From contig NC_092480.1 of assembly GCF_047495875.1 (NCBI RefSeq), forward strand, positions 1,364,001 to 1,428,000: a DNA stretch of 64,000 nucleotides. The letters are read 5' to 3'. Below the pieces are notes generated by a model. The model was given only the letters and a program-made list of their open reading frames with translations. It was not told where the DNA came from and did no database searches. This stretch comes from Pithys albifrons albifrons (lineage: Eukaryota; Chordata; Aves; Passeriformes; Thamnophilidae). A program made the translations under genes and the position numbers. Below are positions 12,741 through 25,877 of the stretch, piece by piece; the first letter of the stretch is position 1; every line of letters starts with the position of its first letter.

Positions 12741-13535
12741 GCTCAGGAATCAGCCCCAGGAAAAGGGCTCAGGGATCAGCCCCAGGAAAAGGGCTCAGGG
12801 ATCAGCCTCAGGAAAAGGGCTCAGAGATCAGACCAAGGAAAGGAGGGATCAGGGATCAGGCCCAAGAATGGAGGGCTCAGGAATCAGCCCCAGGAAAAGG
12901 GCTCAGGGATCAGCCCCAGGAAAGGAGGGATCAGGAATCAGTCCCAGGAAAAGGGCTCAGGGATCAGCCCCAGGAAAGGAGGGATCAGGAATCAGCCCCA
13001 GGAAAAGGGCTCAGGGATCAGACCAAGGGAAGGAGGGATCAGGGATCAGCCCCAGGAAAGGAGGGCTCAGGGATCAGCCCCAGGAAAAGGGCTCAGGGAT
13101 CAGACCAAGGAAAGGAGGGATCAGGGATCAGCCCCAGGAAAAGGGCTCAGGGATCAGCCCCAGGAAAAGGGCTCAGGGATCATTCTCAGGAAAGGAGGGC
13201 TCAGGGATCAGCTCCAGGAAAAGGACTCAGGGATCAGCCCCAGGAAAGGAGGGCTCAGGGATCAGCCCAAGGAAAAGGGCTCAGGGATCAGACCAAGGAA
13301 AGGAGAGCTCAGGGATTAGCCCCAGGAAAGGAGGACTCAGGGCTCAGACCAAGGAAAGGAGAGCTCAGGGATTAGCCCCAGGAAAGGAGGACTCAGGGCT
13401 CAGCTCCAGGAAAAGGGCTCAGGGATCAGCCCTAGGAAAGGAGGGCTCAGGGATCAGCCCTAGGAAAGGAGGACTCAGGGCTCAGCTCCAGGAAAAGGGC
13501 TCAGGGATCAACCCTAGGAAAGGAGGGCTCAGGGG
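12741..13535. repeat. Minisatellite, 26-28-bp unit, about 30 copies
   Basis: Units have the form GCTCAGGGATCAGCCCCAGG followed by AAAAGG (26 bp) or AAAGGAGG (28 bp). Common variants change AGCCCCAGG to AGACCAAGG. The two length classes alternate irregularly, so no single reading frame persists. Long forward frames (up to 285 codons) are repeat artefacts. Confidence 0.95.
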
Positions 13536-16216
13536 CTGCTGCCCCTGTTCTCACCTCTGGAGTTTCTCCTGCTGATCCTGCACTGAAATAACAGCTAACC
13601 TGTCATTTTCTCAGCCTGATCCAGAGCAGGATGAGATCTACAGAGCAGCTCATCTCTCCTGTCTGGAGCCAGCCCTAAGTTCTGGCTAAAGATTGTCCTT
13701 TTGGTAACTTTCCCCTCATCTCTCATTTCCTCCAAGTTGCTCCTTCCATCTGGTCACACATCCAGGGGTTTTGTTTTATTGGGAAGTTCTTCCCCATTAA
13801 AGGACATTCTGCCCCATGATACAACACCTCTGCTCTCACTGATTCCTCCTGCAGCTTCCAAGTGTGTCCCCATCACCAGCTCCATCTCCTCACATGAAAC
13901 TCATCCCCAGGTTTATCAGAAGGCAAAGCACTGCTCAGCAGCACTCACTGTGCCTTGGGATTCACTGAGGGCATGGCCAGAAGGGCCTCAGGGACAAAGT
14001 GCCACTCAAGAGCTCTTTGCTGCCTAATCTAAAGTGTTCCAAGTGGTGGAAAGCAGGAGGTGGAATAGCAACAGGTCAGGGAGAGGTTTATCCACTTGGA
14101 AACCTCTTGGTTTGCAAAAGAAGAAGCTTGAAGGACTTTCTTGCTCTCTTGGTGATGTCAGTTCCCAAAGGAGACAGGAGAAAGTCCCTCCCTGGGTGAC
14201 CACGGGTGTCCACGTGGTGAATTCAGAGGAAAACAAAGTGTGGTCTTAAAGGACAGTGGTTGTCCATGTGTGGACACTTCTGTCCCTGCAAGGTGGGGTT
14301 GGTGGCCAGCACACCTTGCTTGGGGGCTCTTGGTCCTGCAGTGGGGGATGCCCAGAGCTTGCCCAAAGCCTTCACAAGGAAAGGAATCACTGAAGTCAAG
14401 CTCGGGAGCTGTTTCTGCTTTCTGTCTGTCTGGTCAGAGTCTGGGATGGTCGCCCCATTACTGCTGGTGACAGGCCTGTGATAACGTTGCCATTTCATTA
14501 GCAGGGGATTGTTCAGGAGATTGATGGCTGGCAAGCTGAGAAAAATTGCAATTCCCTCTGCAGCTGCCTGTCCCACAGACAGCATCCATCACAGAGGGAA
14601 GGCAGGCAAGGAAAACACACAGGAGTAACAACTGGAGGCACTGACACCCCACCGAAGTCAAACATCCATGGGTGAGGAGTCCAGGAATCCTCCCTTTGCT
14701 GCTCCAACCCCAGAACATCTTCCAGAGAAAGTGGAGCAAACGTGAGTGCTGGGTCTGAGCTCACAGAGGCCTCACCTCTCCTCTTGTGCCCAGGAATTAT
14801 TAAACAGACAGTTCCAAAGAAAAGCAAATATTGACATTAAGTAAGAAAGTAAATTCCATTTCGCTTCTGGGTGCTTGAGGACAGGAGAGACACGATGAGA
14901 TGCAGAAGGAAATGAGGCTCTGGGAAGATTTAGAGAGACTTAGGTTTGCTCCCCAGGCCTCTCAGCATCTACACACTCCCTTTTTTTTGGAAGAAGAGGG
15001 ACATGGGGCTTTCTGCTGGGGACAGCAAAAGCAAAGGAAGTTGGCAAAGGTAGAAAATAGGCAGAGAAAAGGAGAAAAAGCAATCCCACAGAAGTGTTTC
15101 TTGGTAGTGTCTAACCCTCCATCTTTCTTAACTGGCTCTTGCAAGCTTCTTCCAGCAGAGCTGAGGGGTTCTCAGGCTGGATGAAGCCAACAGCCCAGTT
15201 TCCAGAATTTTCCCACACTGAGCAGCTCCATCCGTGCTTTCCACACCTCTGCTGACCTGAGAGGGGTCCGTGTGCTTTGCTGCCATGGGTTCCCTCCTTG
15301 CATGGTGTGAGATCCTGGGAATCTTGTGCCATTCTGGCAGTAGTGCTGAGGGCAGGTTTCCCTTAATCACTCTCTGCCCAGCATCCCACAGCCAGGACAC
15401 ACTTTAATATCATGTGTTTGGGACAAAAATAGCAAAAAGCTCAGCTCATCTTCATCTGTCCCCTTGTGGATCATCACCCCAGTTTTGCCTGGCCCTCTGC
15501 ATCCTCTTGGAGGCAGCTTGTGACGTGGGAGGGCTGAGAGAGCTCCTGATGCAATGAATAAAAACTGCCTCTCGACTGTACACAAGAAATTAAAACCTCA
15601 TTTGTGTCTGCTGAGCGAACAAACCGCAGCTCATTAAATCCCCTCACAACAGGACGTTCTGTGCGAGCAGGAACCGCCTCCTTCAAAGCACAGCTGGCGC
15701 CAGAACAGCCCTTGGTGCTCTGCCCCCTCCAGAGGCACAGGCTGAGGAGGCTTTCATAGCACGGGCAGGGAGCTCCCTCATGCCCTGGCACATGAGCCAA
15801 GGAGGATTTGGGGTGATTGTGCCAGGGAAAAACCACACACAGACACACACAATGGGAATGGTCTCCCTCTGCCTCCCTGGGGAGCACCAGAGCTCTCAGC
15901 AAGGGATGGGCTGTTCCCTCTCTGCCCACCATGGGCTCTGCCCTCTGTCTGGCACAAAGGGTGTGCAGAACCCCGACAGAATTTGGTGTTCTCTGACACC
16001 TGTGCCACTGAAAGCACACCCATCTCCAAGGCTCACAGAACCTCTCTTGCTGTTGGGCAGGACCTCCTCGCCAGCTTCACACCTGCCTAAAGAAGGGAGT
16101 CATGAGTTGCTTTTCTCCCTCTTCTTTTCCACACAGAAAGGTGAGAAGCACAGAGAAAGCAAAATGACAAAACTGAGGCCAAAAAGCACATCTGCACCAG
16201 TGCCAAGCAGCATCCA
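13536..16216. other. Intergenic sequence, no gene seen
   Basis: No gene or known repeat is recognisable. The block about 15570-15680, with a CTCATTAAATCCCC core and several CpGs, is locally unusual and could be a conserved element. Confidence 0.45.
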
Positions 16217-16620
16217 AATCTGATCAGAAAATCACTGAGGCTGGAAAAGTCTTCCATGGCCATGGAGTCCAGCCCGTGACCCATCACCCACCCCCTTGTC
16301 ACCCAGCCCAGAGCACTGAGTGCCACATCCACTCATTCCTTGAACACCTCCAGGGATGGGGATTTCACCACCTCCCTGGGCAGCCCTTTCCAATGCTTGA
16401 AATCCCTTTCCATGAAGAAATTCTTCCTGAATGCTCCCTGAATTCTTTAGGATGCTCCATGACTGTCTTCTGAGAGTCTCCCTTTGCTGCCTGTGCAGTG
16501 GATGCTCTGCCCCTCCCCAAAGGCACCTGTGTGAGCAGAGATCTGTCACACACCAGGAGAAACGTCCCCGAACTGCTGGGGACAGATTACCAGGTGTCTC
16601 CCGACTGAGACCCACCTTGT
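16217..16620 (-). mobile_element. CR1 LINE 3' fragment, reverse orientation
   Basis: Read on the - strand this is a CR1 3' end. Diagnostic parts on the + strand are 'ccatggagtccagcccgtga', 'cctccagggatggggatttc' and 'ttccatgaagaaattcttcc'. The terminal ATTCTATG repeats are missing or decayed, which suggests an older copy. Confidence 0.8.
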
Positions 16621-17201
16621 CACACTGTTTATTTTTCAACCTGCTCCCTGGTGTAATTTGCACAGCTCTGGCTTTGCAGTGAAGGGTATTGAAAAGCCAG
16701 AGGGTGGGTGGAAAAAGGCCTGTTTTGTATTAAAAGGATGAAGTTCATTCAGCTGAGCTCAGTCTGGACTCCTTGAGCAGAGGGAGCACAAGGACTCCTT
16801 CACTATCTGCACCTGTACCAGCTCAGCCTTTGTGATCTTTTGTGTGTGTGTAATATCAGTTAACTTTCATTTCTGAACAAAATGCTGTCGTTTAATGTAA
16901 AGTAGCAATTTTTTTCCATTTTGAAAGCACTGAAATGGGATGATTCACCAGTATCTTTCCCACAGATACGTTTGTTATCGTGTTTCTTGCAAAAATTGAC
17001 TTATTTATGAAAGCGTTTCCTGCAAAGAATTTCAGTTTCATTAAAGCAGTTTTCTGATGAGGGAGTAGATAATCAGAGGATACCTGACCTTACCTGGGGT
17101 ATCTCATCTTTACCTCCTCATTAGGACTGAGGAGCTTTGCTGGCACAGCCTGCCAGTCACAGGAGTGGGAGGGAGGGCTGGATTTCTGTGTTATCCACCA
17201 G
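16621..17201. other. Intergenic sequence; AT-rich block 16820-17060
   Basis: No gene is visible. The part 16820-17060 is AT-rich with short palindromic A/T runs and differs from the GC-rich flanks. It may be a conserved non-coding element. Confidence 0.4.
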
Positions 17202-17703
17202 CCTGGCCCAGGTATGTCAGGGAGTGGAGGAGTAACCAGGGAGGCAGAGCCCCAGCCTGGCCCAGGTATGTCAGGGAGTGGAGGAGAAACCAGGGAGGCA
17301 GAGCCCCAGCCTGGCCCAGGTATGTCAGGGAGTGGAGGAGTAACCAGGGAGGCAGAGCCCCAGCCTGGCCCAGGTATGTCAGGGAGTGGAGGAGTAACCA
17401 GGGAGGCAGAGCCCCAGCCTGGCCCAGGTATGTCAGGGAGTGGAGGAGAAACCAGGGAGGCAGAGCCCCAGCCTGGCCCAGGTATGTCAGGGAGTGGAGG
17501 AGAAACCAGGGAGGCAGAGCCCCAGCCTGGCCCAGGTATGTCAGGGAGTGGAGGAGTAACCAGGGAGGCAGAGCCCCAGCCTGGCCCAGGTATGTCAGGG
17601 AGTGGAGGAGTAACCAGGGAGGCAGAGCCCCAGCCTGGCCCAGGTATGTCAGGGAGTGGAGGAGTAACCAGGAAGGCAGAGCCCCAGCCTGGACCAGGCA
17701 GGA
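17202..17703. repeat. Minisatellite, 54-bp unit, nine full copies plus a partial
   Basis: Units start with CCTGGCCCAGGTATGTCAGG at 17202, 17256, 17310, 17364, 17418, 17472, 17526, 17580 and 17634, exactly 54 bp apart. A partial tenth copy follows at 17688. Copies differ mainly at one position (GGAGTAACC or GGAGAAACC). Because 54 is a multiple of three and the unit lacks stops, several frames stay open on both strands. I do not treat these as genes. Each unit carries CAG|GTATGT, a good 5' splice-site match. Confidence 0.96.
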
Positions 17704-18532
17704 AGCAGGTGAGAATTTTAGCACCTTTCCCCTGGTTCTCCTGTGCCTGCAACATCAGCAGCATCACTTCTGTGGTTTTGCAGTGGTTTGCATGAGACCT
17801 TTTGGTCCCTGTGGGAACAAGTGTCACTCCTTTCAAGCCTGTGGTTTGGAAGGGTCTAGAAGTGCAAGGAGAAAACAAAAAGCAAAGACAAGACTTCGTC
17901 TGGTTCTGATGCAAAGTCAGAGCAGGGTGTTGGTGGGACACAACCCACAAGCTCTGCCCCTCCAGGGAGTGTATTGTGGGTGTGCTTTCCCCAGAGAAGT
18001 CCTGGAATATGCTGAGGCACAACTGCTCTGCCTTCTGATGCTGCCCTGAAGTATCCACAGCACTGCCTTCCCTCAGTGCTTTCCCAGGGAGTGTTCCTAA
18101 AGCTGGAATTATGGGAAAAGAATTTTAAAATAAAGCACAGAAGACAGAATAAAAATATCTTTAGACTAAATTCCTTCAAAACACACCTACTGACACTAAA
18201 TATAAATCCAGTTTTCATTCAGGAATTTTTCCCTGCACTTAGACAAAATAGAGATGTGCTTTGCTAGAGAAGACACACTGACTGAGCACTGGTGGCATGA
18301 GCAGGCAAAGCAAAATAGTGCCCAGTCTATGTTTTGAGTTAATGTGAAGTCACTGGCAAGTTCTTGGAACAAGAAGTGAGCAAGTGGTATTTGTATTTTA
18401 AACCAGTCTCCCAGTTAATGTGCAACTGCATAACATAAGCCCAATGGTAAGCCCTGCTAGTCTGAATGGAACTGAAAGGAGAGGAAAGAAACCTGAGGAG
18501 GCAAATGAATGCAGAGGGCAAATGGAGAGTGT
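17704..18532. other. Intergenic sequence, no gene seen
   Basis: No coding signature or known repeat is seen. Confidence 0.5.
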
Positions 18533-18568
18533 GAGGGAGGGAGGGAGGGAGGGAGGGAGGGAGGGAGG
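18533..18568. repeat. (GGGA)n microsatellite
   Basis: A short uninterrupted run of GGGA units ending in GGCAGAG. It is purine-only on the + strand and has G-quadruplex potential. Confidence 0.9.
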
Positions 18569-21500
18569 CAGAGCCTCAAATGTCTGGATTCGCCCTGCAC
18601 TGAAGGCAGCTCTGCATTGGCTCAGGGAAAGGGACTGCTCCATGTCACTTTGCATTGAGTGTTGGTGTGTTTGGGGGGGTTTCATCCTGGTTTTACACCA
18701 GCCCTGCAGTTTCCAGATGGGCTGATTTGTGGCAGGAATCCCAGTGGCTGTGCAGAAGTGCCTCTGCTCCTCCATCTCCTCTTGCTCCTGAGGGCAGCTT
18801 AACTAACTCACCTGAAGGATTATTTATTTGGCAGTAAAAGCCACAAATAAAACACAGCTGCCTAATGAAGACAACTTGGTGAGTCTGGCCCATTTTTAAT
18901 TTTAATGTTGCATGTAATCTGCATTCTGGTGTGTGGACTTGTCAGTGGTTTTACAGCTCCTGATTATGTGAGTGCAGCAGGCAGAGACAGCTCGGTGGAA
19001 GAGGAAGGCAGCACTACCAACTGCCCCTGGGGAAGCAGCCACGGGAGCCAAGGATTTGTCTGCACAGTCATTGCAGTGGCAGAAAGCAGAGGCTGAGCAA
19101 GCACTCTGTGGTTGTGCCTTTCCACAGCCTACCTGGCTGCTTGTTATGGGTAGTCAAATATCTCTGGGCCTGAAACACGAGGGCAAGAAGAGACTCCTGC
19201 ATCTGTGGGGAGAGATGGACAGACAGGGAACTCTTACAGAAGTAAAGCAGATCCCAGGGATTTGCCCAGGGAGGAGGAGCTGGGTCAGGCCTTGGGGCCA
19301 AGCCTATAGCCAAGTTTGGAATCTGGGACCATCCTCCACTCCTTCTCCTCAAGGCTGTTTCCACCAGTGAAGGATCCCATCGATAACAACCAACCAGCCT
19401 TCTCTCCAGGGCACTGTCCTGCCAATAAAGCCCTCCAGACTCATTCACCTCCTCCCACTAGACAGGCTTGGTGCTAAACAGATCACAGACTGGAGAGAGA
19501 ATCTTTTCAGAGGCTAAGGATTTTCTGACAGAAAGATGGATACAGAGGACGTGGTTTCCTTCCCGGCATGAATAGAGGGAAAAACAAAAGGGCAGGTGCA
19601 TAAAAACTCAGGCACAGCTCCTGTTTGGAGCCCCATGACCTCAGCTGTCCTGCATGGATTGCTCTTCTGCCTGCAGGAGCCTCAGGCTCACTCCTTCCAT
19701 CGTGCCATGAAGGATGCTCTCCAGCTCCCAGAACATCAGCCTCTGTTGTCCCTGCCATCAGGGATTGCACCCAGGAACCAGGAATGGCTGGAGAGCACAC
19801 AGGCTGTGGGGGTTGACACCCTCATGGCTGAGGGAGCTGGATGCTGTCCCACAGCTGCAGGCTTGGAAGGGAAGTGGGTGCTTTGCTCCAGGGCAGTTTT
19901 GCCAGCCCAGAATCAGAGTTGGAAGCGGTTGGAACAGCAGCACATGGAACTCCATCATTTTCCTGGATTCTGGGGTGGTTGGCAGGAGCAGACTCAGCCC
20001 TGAAAGGTTCCAAGGCAGGAGGTTCCCCAGCTTTTGCAGGTAGGAGAATTGGGACCAGGAGGAATCGTACAACTGACACACAGGGAGTCTGTGGCAGATC
20101 TCAGAGTTTTAACCCAGCCCTTCATCACTTTGCCCCTCCCAGGACTCACAACAAGGTTTAATCAAGGCTGCATCCTTTCCCTTTACAATCATCTGAATCA
20201 GGAGAGACTCCCCTGGAATGACACTGTCCTTTCCTGCCCAGAGCCTGCTCTGAGGTGCTGAGCTGTGGGCTGCACTCACAGCCTGGACTCACAGGAGTTG
20301 AGAAGGTGGCCAGAGATGCTTCAGACCCTTCAGTCCCTCAGACTCAGGTCTGCAGGCCCTTCCCTGATGCTGGCCCCCTGTTCTTCCTGGGGAAATGGTG
20401 CTGCAGCACAAAGAGTGCTTGGCTGAGGTTCTGCAGGCATCAGCCCCAGTGAGAAAGGAGGGGTCTCATTCCCTGGCTCCCCTCCAGGGACCAGCATGTC
20501 AGCCACACAAGATGCTTCTCGAATGAAGTGCAGGAACTGCCACCAGCTGTGGAGCTGGTGCAAACCAGCCCAGCCACTGACAGATCTGACTCTGGAGATG
20601 GCTGACTCAGAGCCTGCTCTGCCTGGAGGGTGTCTCCTGTCGTGTGGGCCCTGTCACTGCTGTGTCTCAGAGTTAGCCAGGAGGCCTTTCTGCCTTCTCA
20701 GTTTGACCTTCTAAGGATGTTGAGCATGTTTCAGCATCTGGCCCATCAAGGATGTGACATGTTGCACAGCTGTGCAGGACAGAGGGACAGGCTTTGCAGT
20801 GACCTCATTCCTCCTTCTTGCTCTCCATCCCTTTCCAGGGACTGAAGCCACATGTGCTGCCTGACTCCTTCAGGTCCCAGAGGGGACACTGGGACAGCAC
20901 AACAGCATAGCCAGATGACCAGGATTCTTTTCCTGAAGGAATAAGCCTTGTCTCACCTTCCTCCCCAGGTGATACTCTCTGATCTCATGCTAATCCTTCA
21001 TAAATCTCCAGTCTGTCCTGCCTGGGAAGGGGCAGTGAAGGGGACAGATTTTGCACTGCTCTTGCTACCTTGCAGGACAGAAACACCCGAAGCCAGCCCT
21101 GCTTGTAGCTCCCTGGTTGCCAACACGCTGTTGGGAAGCATCTTTCCACTGCTGCCATGTGTGACTCTGCAGCCAGACCCCTGGCAGGATCTCCATGGGA
21201 TTATCAGCATTCCACTACAAAACCTCCTGCTGCCCATGGAGGAGGATTTGCCTCTCTCAGGTGCTGGATCACTGATTCCAAGTGCTGCTTAGTTCAGTCC
21301 CTGTGCACATTTATCTGTCTCCAGCCACCATGGAAATCCCTGTGCACATCAGGGACTCACCAACCCGGGCTGCAGTTTGGCTTTGTATCAATTCCTGGCA
21401 TTACCCTGCTGGTTGGGCTTCCCAAGGGGCAAGCAAGAGGCTTGTCTGTCTTTACAGGTAATTAAATCTGGATTAGAGCAAGATCTTACTGGAATCCAGC

Positions 21501-24500
21501 CTGGGGGAAATTGTAAAGGGCTTCCCAGAGATGGACCAGAGTCCAGGCAGTGCTGTGCCCTTCTTCTGTCTCCTGAGAGCAAGGGGGTAGTGAAAAACCC
21601 ACAGAAGCTGCTTTGGCAACCTGTCCATAGCCAAAGACCAGCTTGGATGCTTCAGCACAACGCTGCCCACCACATGCAGCTCACGGCTCCACCTGCAGGA
21701 GTCGAGGCCCTGACTCATGGAAGACCAAACTTAATCCCTAATTCTCCCTAAAACCTCACATGCCTGGCTTTGCAGGGCTCCCAGGAGAGGGAGCAATCTC
21801 CTCTCCTGCACAGCTTTGGAGAGGAACTGGCCCTGGATGCTCAGCCAGGAGCTCTCAGCATTGCCACATCTCCCATTCCCACTACAAAGGGGTGGTCAGG
21901 CTCCATCTCCCTCAGGAGGAAGGAAGGGCAGGCTCTCTGAACCTCAGATTCTTCAAGAAGAGGGCCAGGCAGGACTCAGGAGGTCTCCATCTGGAAGGAC
22001 AGGTTTGTGCTGTGCCCTATCCTTAGGTGTCCTGTGCCTTACCCACAGAAGGGCTTTGCTGGGTGAATTCATCACTGTCTTTCCTGTGCTTCAGTTTCCT
22101 AAATACAAAATGAGGCATTGAGAGTTAAACTTGTCTGGGCTCACTCCCTCTTTGGTAAATCACTTTGCAATGCACCTCTGAAGAGCACAGCTCTTGCAAA
22201 TTGGACCCCCAGCCCATCTCCTCATGCACACACTTCTCCCACCAGCTGTTCCTCCATCCCTGTGAGCATTTTCCATGGTGTGTCCTTGTGTCCAAGCAGC
22301 CACCACGGCCCCTGTTCCTTGCTGGATACCCACAGCAGCTCCCTCTCATCTGCTGCACAACAGGCCTGAAAACACACAGAACTGATATGCAAATCTGACA
22401 TTTAATTTGGACATGAGGGTTTAATGAGGCTGTGGAGATTCTGCCACTTGCAGCCTCCACATCCTGCAACCTGCAGTCACAGTCCCTTCATTGAGCACGT
22501 CCCCACTACTGGTCTGGATGCTCAGGTGTGTGCACGTGCTCTGCAGCACATCCCACCCTCTGCTCCCAAATCCCCTCTCTGGGTGCAGACTGGGACCCCC
22601 CAGCAGCCACATCTGCTCTTTCCAAACACATCTGTCTGGAGCAGACACACATTTTTCCAGCTGATTTGGGGACCTCTTCTGAGATGATGCTTTGGTTTGG
22701 TGGCTCCTAAAGCTCTTCAGCTCTGCAGCCTCTGTGGGCTGACAGTTCATGAGCTGCTGTGTCTTGTTCATGAAGGGATGGAAGATGTACCAGGAACTGG
22801 TTCTGCTGGGAGAATTGGCTCTGGGATCTCTGGGATGAAGGGGAAAGGCCACAGACTGTGCCTTGTGAGGCCCCTCCTCCCATCCCATGAGATCTGGAAA
22901 ACACTTTCCTGCCTGTGGGGGTGACAGTGTGTGTGGCTCTCTTATGGTCTGAGGTGACTGATGGTACATCCTTAAGGACCAGAGAGGCACCTGTAGGATG
23001 TGAGATGCCTTGTAACCAGCAGGATCTTTCCATGTGTGTGAGGTGAACCACTGGCCAATGGTGTGCTGGCATCTTGGATACAGGAGTAGATAAAAGAGAA
23101 GGTGTTACTCCAAATCAAGTCCTTTGTCTTAGGTGAGCCTTCTGATCCCCCTGCAGCCTGAGCTGTCTCTGCCTCCTCTGACCACCACTAAGCTGATCTA
23201 CATCACCCCAGGAAAGGGTGTCCCCAATACCTGCCAGAACAAGCACCTCAGTCAGGGACAATGTACCACACCCATTGGCCCCAGTGATGAAGAAGAGAAC
23301 AAATAATGAAATCACGAAGCCCAAGCAAACCCCAGGAACTCCCAAATGCAGCAAAAAGATACTCCCCTTGTGGTACCTGCCTGAAAGCAAAGGCTTCCAT
23401 CAGCTCCCAGCACAGAAACTCCACAGTCTTTTTATTTGAAGAGGATTATGGAGCTGCCATTCAGTAAATGAAGTGCCACTCCAAACAGCTGCTCTGTGGC
23501 CTGCCCTCGATCAGACACAGAACTGCTGGGGCTGCAGAGCTGCAGGAAAGGCTGTTCCTGGCCTTGGAGCTCTGCACAACTAAGGAAGTGCAGCAACAGA
23601 AGCCAGGAGAGAGGTGAACAAGCAGGAGGGGAACGTTGTTTCATCATTTCTGCTGCTCCCCTGACAGGTACAGCCAGGGTTTTCTTCTTCAGCAGCCTCC
23701 TTTCCTCCCAGCTTGCAGCCACAGCACCAAACCACTCCTCTGGCTACTGAAATATAGATCCCGTTTTCCATGTTTTCCTGGGAGGGCACAGAAGGACAGA
23801 AGAATACAAGCCATTCCCCATTCCCTTGTTCTTTATATCACAAGTTGCTCCCAGAACCTGTTATGGCCACAGTGATCACAGGGCTGGTCACCCACTGACA
23901 CAGGAGACAAGGACAGGGAGCTGCAAGCCCCAGCTCCAAGTGCCACATTTAATTTCCAGGGAATATGATCCTAGGAGAGGTTGTGCAGCTGGTGAAGAGC
24001 CAGGGATAGCCAGCCTGGGGCTGGGAGGGAGGACTGTGAGCTGGGCCAGGGCAGGAGATCAGCAGGAAGAAGGAGGGACATGGGCCATGAGCTCCCTTCA
24101 GCACGAGCAGGCTCTGGGATGAAATATTAATGCCAGCATCCTGAGCAGGCAGCAAGCAGCAGTGCCTGAGCTACTTGGCCATGAATAAAAGATGGTCCTG
24201 AAAATGGGGAAGAGCAGCAAATTAATTAATCGAAGCAAAAGTCTCTCCACTCCCATTAACGAACAAGCCTGGAGTCCTCCCACGTGCAGCCCAGCTTGGG
24301 GAACATGCAGGGCCACAGGGAGGAGAAGGAAGCAGAGGCAGGGCCTTCTTCCAGTGGTCAGGGGTCTTTCCCTGCCTGGCAGTGCCTGTAAGCTCAAATT
24401 CAGGTTCTGGTTCAGCTTCTCCTCATGTCTCACCTGACAGCTTTGAGAGTTCAGCCTCTGCCAGCTGGGACTCCCCAGCTGTGCCACGTTCCCTGAGCTT

Positions 24501-25877
24501 TTAGGCAAGGGCTGAGGTGGGAGCTGCAGTCCTGACCCCACAAGAGTCTGGCAGAGGTGCCACAAAGCTGTGCCACCCCTTGCAACGCCCAAGAGAGACT
24601 GAAGGAAGGCTGCAGATTCCTAACCCTGCATATTCCAAGAGCTGTGCTGGCTGGAATAGTCCAGCTCTGGGCCAGCCCCTGGGGCCCAGCCCTCTGCTCC
24701 CAGGAGAACTAGCAGGAGGGTTCTCTCACCGGTGGAAGGCTTGGAGTTGTTCCTGCCTGCCATAGAAAACAATCCAGTTTGCCTTCATTCAGAGCTGGGA
24801 ATTTTCTGGGTGCTGCTTGGAGCTGGCCAAGGCTCATCCCTGATGCTGCCCCAGTTGACTGGAAACAGCAGTGGGGGCCCCTGGAGATGGAGAGACACCC
24901 TCAGCACCAAGACATGACTGATCTTCTCTTCTGAAGCTTTGCCCATAAATTATAGATTTTAAGCAGTGTTTGTTTAAAATATTCAGCTTGCCACTTAAAA
25001 AAGAATACTCACACACACCAGGAATGGGGGAAAAGGATGGGGGCTGCATTCCCACTTGGAAATAGGGGGAGGGAGGAGACAGGAGAGGTGTTTCCTGGGC
25101 TAATGAGGCAGCACTGCTGGCTGTGGCTGTGCAGTGCCACCCTGGTGCCACCTGCACGGCAGCTCTGCCTGCCTGTGCCCCCAGCACAGAGCTGGGAGCA
25201 GCACCCCAGGGTGCAGGTCATCTCTTGGAGCCCACAGGGCAAGGCCATGCTTTAAAAGCCAGAGCCAGGGCAGCTCAGGTGCTCTGAGGGGGTGAAGAGA
25301 TGGGGGAACATCCCTCTGCACACAATCCCCTTCTCTAAAATACAGGCATTGCTTTGATGAAAAATTCAGCTCTTCAGCTGCCGCGGCCACAGGGCAGGGC
25401 TGCGAAAGGTGAGATGCAGGGACCAGTACCCGAGATATTCCTCATCAATGAAAGATGCTCCCCTTCGTCTGCGCTCCGGGCACATCCCAGCCCTGCCTGG
25501 CACCAGGTCCTGCATTGCCGCCTGATGGCGAGGAAGAGGAAGGGCACCGCTGCAGGATGAAGCGGTTTCTCCTCTAGGCTGTAGCACTTCCCAGGCTCAG
25601 ACAGCTCTCACTGTCTCCTGGGGTGGATTTCCCACGGAAGAGAGTACAGGGAGCACTGGTGAGGAGACACAGCCTCGCAGGGGGTGGCTGAAGGCTTTGC
25701 TTGCCCTGGAAGCTCACTCGGATATTCAGGTACATGGTGAGCAGGGTACAGGCAGCAGCAGGCAGGAAGGCACAGACCTCTGAACCCCCCCAGCTGTCTC
25801 CCTTCTCCTGTGACCTCATCAGGGTCACACTCAGCTGAGAGCTGGCTCTGTGGGACCTCCCTGTGGTCTGAGGATGG
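18569..25877. other. Long gene-free stretch of the presumed NECTIN1-THY1 spacer
   Basis: More than 7 kb of unique-looking sequence with scattered TG/CA-rich and CAG/CTG-rich segments. Open frames are many but short, with no domain signature and no consistent splice structure. I see no tRNA, rRNA or known repeat family here. Confidence 0.45.

Noticed and set aside
12684..13575. Three overlapping + strand frames of 202-285 codons, Gly/Arg/Gln-rich
   Set aside because: They run through the 26-28-bp minisatellite and are open because the unit lacks stops. All three frames look alike.
17090..18058. Open frames of 177-322 codons on both strands
   Set aside because: The 54-bp unit is divisible by three and stop-free, so several frames stay open at once. 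There is no signal of a real protein.
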